NCBI GenBank assembly: GCA_045597645.1
Contig: JAZLKM010000049.1
Location: 69,866-133,865 of the forward strand
DNA: 64,000 nt
Source: JAKSSE01 sp045597645
GTDB lineage: Bacteria > Bacillota > Clostridia > Lachnospirales > Lachnospiraceae
Direction: 5' to 3'
The position numbers and the translations under genes were made by a program. Under the pieces are notes generated by a model that ran no database searches, had not been told where the DNA came from, and worked only from the letters and a program-made list of their open reading frames with translations. This document shows positions 1 through 8,506 of this stretch, in pieces (position 1 is the stretch's first letter; each line of letters starts with the position of its first letter).

Positions 1-1826
1 TCCTTGGTTAGATTCTTATTGTAGTATGGGTCTCCGTTTTCGAGGTACTTAGCCCACTTCTCCTGTAAAAGCTTGGTCTCCTTCGCGAATCTGGCCCGCT
101 TTTTCTCATCGTCCTCGTAGCCTCTTGACTTGCTCTCATAGTGATAGAACTCTGCCTTCGGATGGTATACGACAAGATATCCCAATTCTCTTACCTTTAG
201 GCAAAAGTCCACATCATTATATGCAACTACAAAGTCCTCTGAGAGGCCGCCTGCCGCCTCGTACACCGACTTTTTAGTCATAAGGCATGCTGCAGTCACT
301 GCTGAATAATTGTTGCAGCCACACAGTCTCATAAAATTGCCTGGCTGATCGTAGCCAAAATCAGTAAATACGTTGGCTGCTGCCCCGCCCAGTCCGATAA
401 CTACTCCTGCATGCTGTATCGTATCATCTTCAAATCTAAGCTTGGCACCCACTATACCCACATCTGATCTACGAATATATCCCATCATATGGTCTATAGC
501 ATCCGGCCTGATCATCTCAATGTCGTTATTCATTAGAAGCAAGTAGTCACCACTTGCAGCCTTAACGCCAAAATTATTAATTTTTGAATAATTGAACTCG
601 CCATCATAATAAACTACTTTTACATCAGGTCGTTTGCTAAGCTCTTCGTAGAACGCAAATGTCTCCGGATTGGTACTATTGTTCTCCACAATCACATACT
701 CAATGTTCTTGTATGTGCTCTTCTCATCAATGGACCTCATAGCCGTCTTCAAATCCTCAATGTGGTCCTTGGTAGGAATAATAATCGACAGAAGCGGCTC
801 ATCATCCCAGTGGAAGGTGGTATGATACAGGCCATAATGCTCTCCTATCTCAACAGTAGCATTGAGACCTACTCTCTTATAATGATCCTCTATTGCCAGC
901 TTTCCAGTCTCATATGCATATAGCTTTTGCTCCGGATGATCTGCTGTACTGGTCTCATTGCTTCTCCAATGATAGAGAATGCGATGTACGTGATGTACAT
1001 GTGCCGCCTTTTCGCAGGCTCTAAGAGTCAAGTCATAGTCCTGAGAACCATCATATTTTCCGTCAAGATATCCTATCTCATCAAGCAAAGATTTCTTAAT
1101 AGCCATAAGATGCGATATGTAATTCATTGTACACAGATAGTCTGGACTATAATCCGGCTTGAACATTCCGCCATAGAAATAATTACCTTTTGAATTCATT
1201 AAGTCCTGGTCAGAATACAGCACATCTATGTCTGGGCTCTCATTTATAGCCTTGGCAAATTCATACAGAGCATCCGCAGTAATCACGTCATCATGATCGC
1301 AAAATACTATGTAATCACCGGTCGCCATACGTATGGCTGCATTAGTGTTCTCTGCGATACCCAAATTATCCTTGAGAAGCTCGTATTTTATTCTCTTATC
1401 GCCAGCCGCATATTTTTCCACAGCTGCTCCCAGCGGGCTTCCCTCCCCTGTGCCATCTGCCAGACATAATTCCAGATTTTGATATGTCTGAGTGCGAACG
1501 CAGGAAATGAGTTCGCCAAGATACTTTTCGTTAGTCTTGTACATAGGTACGACAATAGAAAATAGCGGTTGGATATTGAACTTTGTCTCTCTTTGTCTGT
1601 TAAGCTCCTCAAGCGTCAGCTTATGATCCAAAGTCCACCACTGGTGGCTATGACAGTTGCCATTACCAAACTTAACCCTATCGTACGCCCTAACAGCAGT
1701 GCGGTACACTCCATCTCTGCGCAGGTAATGCTTCCAGCGACGCAGGAAATTCATAATCTTAGTCTTGATCCCTGCGTTGTACTCTGCATATTTTTCTTTT
1801 AAATGCGGATTAGAATATTCAGCCAT
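1..1826 (-). CDS. Tandem family 2 glycosyltransferase (3' end cut by window edge)
   Basis: Cytoplasmic glycosyltransferase with two GT2 (GT-A) domains in one chain; 608 residues are visible and the C-terminus lies beyond the window. The N-terminal ~85 residues are basic. Domain 1 starts at about residue 88 (FSIVVPMYKTN) with an acidic DHDD metal-binding motif near 177-180. Domain 2 starts near 346 (LSIIIPTKDH) with a MNND motif near 432-435. The start is ATG at 1826, 3 bp from the stop of the preceding gene (1830). Such two-domain GT2 proteins are typical of O-antigen and cell-wall polysaccharide loci; donor and acceptor cannot be told. Domain 1 is clearly paralogous to the neighbouring protein at 1830-3218 (shared YSDQD, KPDY, NYI.HL blocks), so the pair probably arose by duplication. 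Confidence 0.9.
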   Translation of the reverse strand, partial: MAEYSNPHLKEKYAEYNAGIKTKIMNFLRRWKHYLRRDGVYRTAVRAYDRVKFGNGNCHSHQWWTLDHKLTLEELNRQRETKFNIQPLFSIVVPMYKTNEKYLGELISCVRTQTYQNLELCLADGTGEGSPLGAAVEKYAAGDKRIKYELLKDNLGIAENTNAAIRMATGDYIVFCDHDDVITADALYEFAKAINESPDIDVLYSDQDLMNSKGNYFYGGMFKPDYSPDYLCTMNYISHLMAIKKSLLDEIGYLDGKYDGSQDYDLTLRACEKAAHVHHVHRILYHWRSNETSTADHPEQKLYAYETGKLAIEDHYKRVGLNATVEIGEHYGLYHTTFHWDDEPLLSIIIPTKDHIEDLKTAMRSIDEKSTYKNIEYVIVENNSTNPETFAFYEELSKRPDVKVVYYDGEFNYSKINNFGVKAASGDYLLLMNNDIEMIRPDAIDHMMGYIRRSDVGIVGAKLRFEDDTIQHAGVVIGLGGAAANVFTDFGYDQPGNFMRLCGCNNYSAVTAACLMTKKSVYEAAGGLSEDFVVAYNDVDFCLKVRELGYLVVYHPKAEFYHYESKSRGYEDDEKKRARFAKETKLLQEKWAKYLENGDPYYNKNLTK

Positions 1827-1829
1827 TCG

Positions 1830-3218
1830 TTAAATCTCCACCGGATCAGCCGGCATCACATATGGATTGTATACTATAGTCTTGCCTTGTTTTAATACAT
1901 AGTCGCAGAATGCATCGCACATCTGCGTCGTCATTAGCACTTTGTCTGGGGCTTCCTTTGAGAAACCATCCCACAGTTCCTTCTTGGTTATAAATAAATC
2001 CGAGCCAACCCTTTTAACGCTGTGCGGACACACTGACAAATAGAAAGTGCCTACATTGACCATATCCATTCCCTTTGGCTTACTACCATAAGTCCACGCA
2101 GGAATGCCACCTACAATTCCCACTTCGGGGCGCAGAAGGTATCCCAATAATTCCTCCCTGTAGTTGGGGTTTGCAATTTCAAGTCCTGGAGACTGGAACA
2201 AAATATAATCCTTGCCAATTCTGTCTTTTTCACCCGGAAGTACCACGTGGTCTGTATGATACACTCCGTACATTCCTTCACGCATAGTCACTCCGGAATA
2301 GAGCTTCGTTCTCCTAAAATGCTTCTCGAGAGCCTTTTTCCCTGCTTCGTACGCATATAGTTTCTGATCACTCTCATCGGCAGTACTATCACCTGAAATA
2401 CGCCAGCGATACAATATTTCTGGCACGTGCACCACCTGCTTTGCCATTTCACAAGCTCTCAAAGTATAGTCGTAATCCTGAGAGCCATCCAGCTCCTGGC
2501 GCATTGGGCCCATTTTTTGAACCAGTTCACGTTTGAGTGCCAAAAGGTGACAGATATAATTGGTAGACTCTAGAAGATATGGATCATAGTCAGGTTTTAG
2601 GAACGGGTCATAATAGCTTCGTCCTATGCTATCCACCTTGTCTTGATCAGAGTAGATTGCCTCGCAATTTGGATTTTCCTTAATTGCCTTGGCGAATTGA
2701 TACAATGCATCAGGCCTCAAAATATCATCGTGGTCACAAAATACCAGAAAGTCTCCCGAAGACATAATAATAGCTTCATTCGTATTCTCAGATATTCCCA
2801 AGTTAGCATCCAAGCTCTTGTATTTTATTCTCGGATCACAGGCTTTCGCCGCAGTAATAATGCGCTCGGTCTCGCTTCCTTTGCCAGAGGCATCCGCGAA
2901 GCAGATTTCAAAGTTCCTATATGTCTGCCCCAGCACGCTATCAATCAAATCCTGCAAAAGCTTAGAATTAGTCCTGTACACCGGAATCACCAAGCTGAAC
3001 TTCGTTGTGTATCTATTCTGTTCTTCCTTCATTCGCTCCAAATCAAAGTGATTAGGAGTCACTTTAAGCAGGTACTTTTTGTAAATTAATTTTTTCTTCT
3101 CACGCACAAAAAATCTCTTTACTGTGGCCTTGAACCCATTTTTTTCCAAGTATCTACGGCCCCTACCCACTATTCTTCTGATTTGATATCCGATGCCGGA
3201 TGTACTTGATTTGGCCAT
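1830..3218 (-). CDS. Family 2 glycosyltransferase with a reduced second domain
   Basis: 462-residue GT2 protein, paralogous to the first domain of the downstream gene. The GT2 fold begins near residue 74 (FSLVIPVYRTN); the DHDD motif lies near 162-165, followed by YSDQD and FLKPDY blocks. The region after ~335 resembles a shortened second GT2 domain but shows no DxD and no nucleotide-binding start motif, so it is probably structural. Start: GTG at 3221 and ATG at 3218 are both possible behind GGAG; ATG is chosen because its first base overlaps the stop of the preceding gene (TGATG), which suggests translational coupling. Substrate unknown. Confidence 0.88.
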   Translation of the reverse strand: MAKSSTSGIGYQIRRIVGRGRRYLEKNGFKATVKRFFVREKKKLIYKKYLLKVTPNHFDLERMKEEQNRYTTKFSLVIPVYRTNSKLLQDLIDSVLGQTYRNFEICFADASGKGSETERIITAAKACDPRIKYKSLDANLGISENTNEAIIMSSGDFLVFCDHDDILRPDALYQFAKAIKENPNCEAIYSDQDKVDSIGRSYYDPFLKPDYDPYLLESTNYICHLLALKRELVQKMGPMRQELDGSQDYDYTLRACEMAKQVVHVPEILYRWRISGDSTADESDQKLYAYEAGKKALEKHFRRTKLYSGVTMREGMYGVYHTDHVVLPGEKDRIGKDYILFQSPGLEIANPNYREELLGYLLRPEVGIVGGIPAWTYGSKPKGMDMVNVGTFYLSVCPHSVKRVGSDLFITKKELWDGFSKEAPDKVLMTTQMCDAFCDYVLKQGKTIVYNPYVMPADPVEI

Positions 3219-4999
3219 CACTTTCTCACTCCTACAAATCCATGTTCATTTTCATAGAGAACTGTGACATCCTCGAATATCTCGGGTTCAAAATAATACA
3301 AGCTGTCCCCTGTAACCAGCACATACTTGGCATCTCTCGCCATGTCCTTATACTCCTGCGTATAATCTGCCGGACCATTGGGCCACCAATCAAAATATCT
3401 ATTTTCCAAATCCAGCTGAGCTATGCAAAAATATGAGTCGCTCCAAGGCATAATAGCCATGAATTCATCTGTGTGAATCTCATTTTCCAAATTGGTCGCG
3501 GCATAATTTAATAGTTCAACCTTCTCATTAGGTATGCGTCTGAAGTAATCATCCCCTTGGTCTGCAGCCACCACCATTAAATTGTAGTCATAGAGATTAT
3601 TGTATAGCGAGCCCGCCTTTGGAGAAGCCAGAAGCTGATTATGCAGCCACAATCTTGTGTCTATTTTCCCTATGAACATGACAAACACTGCCGCCCACAC
3701 AGCAAGCATGCAGGTTGCAAGATTTCTAATTTCATTAGACATAGCTGCCAATCCGTCCACTGTTAGCACTATTAAAAACGCCCACAGCAGATAGTGATAC
3801 TTATAATAGTAGTATGTAGATACTATTCCCAATCTGGCCGCCAAAAGGAAGGCCAGTGAATTCAGCAGAGTAATTCCTGCAAACCAATGAATGCTTTCTA
3901 TCGACTTGCGCTTAATTGCCATATAGATGCCGTAGATTGCAAAAGGAAGCCACCATACGAAGGTTGAGAAAAGGTCGCGATATATACTGCCCTCCTCCTT
4001 TATACTGCCTCCAACGGTCAAATCATCGGTTACAAAAATACCTCTGTAGGTAAATAAAAGTGCATAGACAATAGGCACTACAAAAATAATCAGGTCCAAA
4101 ACCACGGCCTTGGCAATGCGCTTTTTCTTCAGCTGCCATATGCTTACTCTTAGGAAAATTGAAACAAACAGTAACGGTGCAAACAGTGCATAGCATACTA
4201 CCATGGCCGTGCAGCCCAAGAGCAAAATAGCTGTTCCAATTCTCTCATCCATTTCCTCACTTACAACTAGCTCAGTTATAAGTACTAGTCCTAAAGTCAA
4301 GGTAATGGCCTGATCGAGGTATATGAAGCCGTAGAGATATGCGTTCATCGGATATCCCGCCATATATAGAAGTGGCGCAACGACACCTGCAATCTGCATA
4401 AATCTGTCCTTAAGCAGAGGTCTTATGGTGCCAAATATGATAAGTCCTGACATGAACATATTTATCAGTACACCTAGGCAATACGCCTGATACCAATGTC
4501 CATATGCCACGAATGGCTCGAAAAATTCTATGAGAAGAGCATTAAATAGCGAATGATAGTACATGTCGACCAGATTTTGGTCTCTGACCACTCTCATAGC
4601 CTCCATGTAGTGAGCTGTACCATCTGCCACAAGGAAATTCGGTGACAGCGCCGTGCCATACTGCTTAATTGCAAATACTATTGACACCAAAAGTATCATC
4701 ACTACAGCAGCTATATCCGCTACAGCAATTTTTTCATATGCTTGCTTACCCAGCTTTCTAAGTCCAATTGTCCAGCCCACAGCGCCAAGTGCCAGATCGA
4801 ATAATCCAATTGAAAGTGCACATACAGGTATGTGTACCAGAGAGAACAAGCCTCCAAAGAATACATTAGTGCAAACAAATATTAAGAAGCTAACAGCCAC
4901 CCATGTAACTATTGGCTGTCCATGCTTTGTCTTTTTTAGTGTGAAAATCGCGCTATATAGTGCGATTACTCCAAGTAACAAAATAATTGAAGATATCAT
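3218..4999 (-). CDS. Polytopic membrane protein, probable GT-C type glycosyltransferase
   Basis: About 594 residues with roughly 12 predicted membrane segments and a ~120-residue soluble C-terminal part. After the third or fourth membrane segment there is a polar loop with an acidic-His pattern (VADGTAHYMEAMRV), the position where GT-C enzymes carry catalytic Asp/Glu. This, the multi-TM N-part and the extracytoplasmic C-part suggest a lipid-linked-sugar transferase, but no named family was recognised. The frame stays open to 5062, but ATG at 4999 is preferred: a GGGG stretch lies ~8 nt upstream, and it follows the stop of the previous gene at 5001-5003. The substrate is unknown. Confidence 0.8.
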   Translation of the reverse strand: MISSIILLLGVIALYSAIFTLKKTKHGQPIVTWVAVSFLIFVCTNVFFGGLFSLVHIPVCALSIGLFDLALGAVGWTIGLRKLGKQAYEKIAVADIAAVVMILLVSIVFAIKQYGTALSPNFLVADGTAHYMEAMRVVRDQNLVDMYYHSLFNALLIEFFEPFVAYGHWYQAYCLGVLINMFMSGLIIFGTIRPLLKDRFMQIAGVVAPLLYMAGYPMNAYLYGFIYLDQAITLTLGLVLITELVVSEEMDERIGTAILLLGCTAMVVCYALFAPLLFVSIFLRVSIWQLKKKRIAKAVVLDLIIFVVPIVYALLFTYRGIFVTDDLTVGGSIKEEGSIYRDLFSTFVWWLPFAIYGIYMAIKRKSIESIHWFAGITLLNSLAFLLAARLGIVSTYYYYKYHYLLWAFLIVLTVDGLAAMSNEIRNLATCMLAVWAAVFVMFIGKIDTRLWLHNQLLASPKAGSLYNNLYDYNLMVVAADQGDDYFRRIPNEKVELLNYAATNLENEIHTDEFMAIMPWSDSYFCIAQLDLENRYFDWWPNGPADYTQEYKDMARDAKYVLVTGDSLYYFEPEIFEDVTVLYENEHGFVGVRK

Positions 5000-5000
5000 C

Positions 5001-7085
5001 CTAGTACCCCAGTAAATATGCATGTCTGTAATATACAACAATTGCCCAAGCCAACACCGCACTCATAGTCAGCATGGTATATGTAAATGAACGTGCTGAT
5101 TGCTTATTACCGTCCGGTGGATTGATTGCAAGTCCAACAAGTGGCACCATGCTCACAAAATATCTGCCCTGAATTCCCTCTACTATGGGGTTTCCAGTGC
5201 CATTTGTCACCACATCAAATACATATATAGATCCAATAACTGCAAAAAATACCAGTATGGCTGCGACTATAGGTATAACACGATACGACACTCTAACCTT
5301 ATATCCAGTCAGCTTCTCCTTAGGATATGCCACCACCAACATCACTAGTGGCACTACGAAAACAAGCATGCCCAGATGCATATTGTTCCATCCTAATGAA
5401 CTATATGAGACAAAATATGTAGACAAGCCATCTGCTACAGTTCTGACTATTACCTTCATAAACTCTATAGGGTAATTCATCACAAATTGTAGCTGGCTCA
5501 TACCTTCGTATCCAGAAGCCGCAAGAGCTCCTGTCTCGCCTACGTCTGTCAGATTGTATGATGTTATCAAATCTCCAAACACAAGCTGCCATACCACGTA
5601 CAGCACCAGCGGAGATATTGATATTGCAAAGGTCCTAATATATTTTTTGACACTTCCAAATCTTTCTCTTGGTATCATAAACACCAGAAGACCTAAAACC
5701 ACATACACATATTTATTCATGTATACAAGGAGCAGCATGATTCCGATTGGAAGCATCTGTAACAGTCCCAGCTGTCTTGGTTCGCCAAATGCCAGTCTGT
5801 ATACCATCGCGATAAATAGAAAACAAAATGCATTTAGCAATGTATCCGATGACATTGATGCAGACAGGAAAACGCATATCGGTGCCAGCATTCCCGCTGC
5901 AAGTATATACTTTCTCGACGGCATGATTGCCACTGCTATAGATGTGATAATCACATAGGCCAGCATGTTAAGTAAATGAGCTAGTATACCTGCCATATCC
6001 AGCGTCAAGTGCCTCTTCATAGCAATTTTCACGCCTAGTGCCTGCGGGTAATAGAATAGCGAAGCAAAGCTCCTTGGGTCACCATATGCCTGCGGGATAT
6101 CGCTGATGATTCTTGACTTATGCAGCTCTTTAAGTGAGCCTGCCCGAGTTGAATCAGGCTCTACTGGCGTAATTAAGTAATCCGTATAATCGCAAGGCAC
6201 CTGCTCTATACCGGGATTATGTCCTAAAGTAACGAATGGAAACAGAACATTGCCGTATGCCACATCGCAGGTCCTGTAATAATGCATATTACCATCCGCC
6301 TCAGCCCCCAGTGGTGTGACAAACGAAAAGATAGTCCCAAAGATAAGCGCTACGATAGCATACTGGAAGTGAGCCGGAAGAGCTTTGCGAACCTTACGGT
6401 CGACGTTTTTCTGCGTGAGCTCCGGCTTGCTGGTCAGATAAGGGAAAAAGAACATTATTGGAGCTATTCCACCTGCATTTAATCCCTTTATACAGTAGAA
6501 AAATACCCAATCTGCATTGGTTACGATAACTAAAGGTCCATTGACCCAGTAGCTACCCACTATGTACATCAAAAGTATTACTATTGCTGCTCCGATTCCA
6601 ATGAGTCGCATCTTGAGCGATATTCGTGGAGCATTTCTTCTCTCATAGAGCATCACAGCGAGCGGTACAAGCGGATACCAATAAGCCATCTGAACAATAA
6701 ATATATCTCCCAAAGTACCAAGTGACACGAAAAATTGCTCAGGTGCCAAATATAGTGAGTATCCAAATAGTCTGCCCAGCTCTGATAGAGAAGCGCCAAC
6801 CCAGCCGTGACGAACCGCATATAGCAAATAAATAATCTGACCTACCCCAATGGCTGAAAGTGAGATGATCTGTACGATTTTTACCCTCTTACAGTGCTCT
6901 TCTGTCATGCAGGCTGCAAGCATAGCGAAGCCACCCAATATCATTGCGCTCCACGGTCCAGCCATAGCCGCAGATATCACTCCAGGGAAAAGAGCAATCA
7001 AAAGCATCGTCCATCGGTACGCTTTTGTGTGTACCAATGAATATGCCATTGCAATTATGAAAATAATCAGTGACAAAATTGCCAT
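5001..7085 (-). CDS. DUF2142-type membrane protein with extra N-terminal membrane region (copy 1)
   Basis: 694-residue membrane protein. Residues ~240-694 match the pattern of DUF2142 proteins: PLGAEADGNMH at 258-268 after a membrane segment, FASLFYYPQA, SASMSSD, and YMNKYVYV. Residues 1-230 are an additional block of about six membrane segments that the two neighbouring paralogs lack. DUF2142 proteins occur in surface-polysaccharide loci and are thought to be GT-C-like transferases acting outside the membrane; the E-x-D-x3-H motif would be the catalytic acid site (inference). It follows paralogs at 7091 and 8503 with a 5 bp gap. The ATG at 7085 is preceded by GGGAG about 12 nt upstream, a longish spacing. 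Confidence 0.85.
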   Translation of the reverse strand: MAILSLIIFIIAMAYSLVHTKAYRWTMLLIALFPGVISAAMAGPWSAMILGGFAMLAACMTEEHCKRVKIVQIISLSAIGVGQIIYLLYAVRHGWVGASLSELGRLFGYSLYLAPEQFFVSLGTLGDIFIVQMAYWYPLVPLAVMLYERRNAPRISLKMRLIGIGAAIVILLMYIVGSYWVNGPLVIVTNADWVFFYCIKGLNAGGIAPIMFFFPYLTSKPELTQKNVDRKVRKALPAHFQYAIVALIFGTIFSFVTPLGAEADGNMHYYRTCDVAYGNVLFPFVTLGHNPGIEQVPCDYTDYLITPVEPDSTRAGSLKELHKSRIISDIPQAYGDPRSFASLFYYPQALGVKIAMKRHLTLDMAGILAHLLNMLAYVIITSIAVAIMPSRKYILAAGMLAPICVFLSASMSSDTLLNAFCFLFIAMVYRLAFGEPRQLGLLQMLPIGIMLLLVYMNKYVYVVLGLLVFMIPRERFGSVKKYIRTFAISISPLVLYVVWQLVFGDLITSYNLTDVGETGALAASGYEGMSQLQFVMNYPIEFMKVIVRTVADGLSTYFVSYSSLGWNNMHLGMLVFVVPLVMLVVAYPKEKLTGYKVRVSYRVIPIVAAILVFFAVIGSIYVFDVVTNGTGNPIVEGIQGRYFVSMVPLVGLAINPPDGNKQSARSFTYTMLTMSAVLAWAIVVYYRHAYLLGY

Positions 7086-7090
7086 ATTAA

Positions 7091-8506
7091 TTAAAATCTC
7101 CCTAGCTGCACGCCGTACAGCACCACTGACCAGACGCCTAGCACGGTCATAGCGGCAATCGTTATTTCTTTTACATGTCTGACTTGTGAGTACAGACGTC
7201 TGGGCCTTATCCCTATGCCCATCATTGCAATTGCGGTAATAAAATACCTAGCCTGGATGCCACCGGCCACCTTGTCTCCCGGTGCATTCGCTGTAACATC
7301 CAGCAAATAAATACAAGACACCACTGCAATGAACTCCAAAACAGAAGCAACTATAAGCAATGTCCTAAGCTTTCCAGAGATGAGCTTTTCGTACCGGCCA
7401 TCATCCATAGCAAGTATAATCAAAAGGACAATTGGTACCACATATATCGCTGGTTCCAGATACACGTTCAACGGGCCAAAGGTATTGAAATAAATAAACT
7501 GAACTGAAAGGCCTTCATAGAACGTCCTCCAAAGGACTAGCAAAAATCTACCCGGATACTTAACTGCGAACTGAATACCAGTGAGTCCAGCATACTCAGG
7601 AGCCGGCTGTGGCAAGCTCTCTATAGCATATCCATTTATATCCGCCAAATTAGCCTTAGGCATAAATGTGCCTGAGAATAACTGGAAAAGTACAAATAAT
7701 ACAAGTGGCACTAGTGAAATCGCAAAAATCTTTCTGTAAGTGCTTGCATCATAAAATTTAGTGATTGGTATAAGGAACACCAGTATGCCCAAGACAACAT
7801 AGACATACTTGTTCATATATATAATCAGAAGCAGTATTCCCAGAAGAAACATCTGCCCAAATCCTACGTCCACTATCTCATCATCTAACGCATAGCGCAG
7901 TACCAGTGCGATAAATAAAAAACACAATGCATTAAGAAGCGCGTCAGATGAGAGGGACGCTGCCAGATAAATACTAAGCGGGCACATACAGCAGGCTGCA
8001 AAAAAATGCTTGCATATTGGGACTATTTTCACCGCAAACATGGTAATAACGCTATATGCCAAAAGATTCATAAGGTGTCCCAATATAACCGCTGCTCTCA
8101 CACTCATATGCGCAGTTCTAGCGATAAAAATTCCTATCGCCTGCGGATAGTAGAAAAGAGATGCATACGTCCTTGGATCATAGTAGTCCGCTTTTCCATC
8201 CGAAAAGTCGCTGGCTGACAGCATAGCATAATATTCCTTTACGCCTATTTTTCGCGATGCAAAATCATAGTATCCGAAAGAGTCAAACCCTGCGGGAACA
8301 CTCTCATACTCCGGTGTGTGACCGATAATCACAAAGGGATCTAGTATATTACCATAGGAGACATCGCAGCTACGGTAAAAGTGCATTACTCCATCGCACT
8401 CATGTCCCAGTGGAATCATAATTGACAGCGCTATGCCAATAGCAAGCACCGCCACCAGATACCATATATGAACTTCAGAAAATCTCTCTTTTATCTTCTG
8501 TATCAT
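7091..8506 (-). CDS. DUF2142-type membrane protein (copy 2)
   Basis: 471-residue polytopic protein of the DUF2142 pattern, close to copy 1 over its whole length. After the first membrane segment it has PLGHECDGVMH (32-42; E36, D38, H42), then YASLFYYPQA, LAASLSSD (181-188) and YMNKYVYV (230-237). These blocks are shared with copy 1 and absent in copy 3. Its ATG overlaps the stop of the preceding gene by four bases (ATGA), so translation is probably coupled. The likely role is transfer of a sugar from a lipid carrier on the outer face of the membrane, by analogy with GT-C enzymes; the substrate is unknown. Confidence 0.86.
   Translation of the reverse strand: MIQKIKERFSEVHIWYLVAVLAIGIALSIMIPLGHECDGVMHFYRSCDVSYGNILDPFVIIGHTPEYESVPAGFDSFGYYDFASRKIGVKEYYAMLSASDFSDGKADYYDPRTYASLFYYPQAIGIFIARTAHMSVRAAVILGHLMNLLAYSVITMFAVKIVPICKHFFAACCMCPLSIYLAASLSSDALLNALCFLFIALVLRYALDDEIVDVGFGQMFLLGILLLIIYMNKYVYVVLGILVFLIPITKFYDASTYRKIFAISLVPLVLFVLFQLFSGTFMPKANLADINGYAIESLPQPAPEYAGLTGIQFAVKYPGRFLLVLWRTFYEGLSVQFIYFNTFGPLNVYLEPAIYVVPIVLLIILAMDDGRYEKLISGKLRTLLIVASVLEFIAVVSCIYLLDVTANAPGDKVAGGIQARYFITAIAMMGIGIRPRRLYSQVRHVKEITIAAMTVLGVWSVVLYGVQLGRF

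Noticed and set aside
7997..8025. A-run beside ATGCTTGCAT in DUF2142 copy 2
   Set aside because: Only a 4 bp stem; not a credible terminator.
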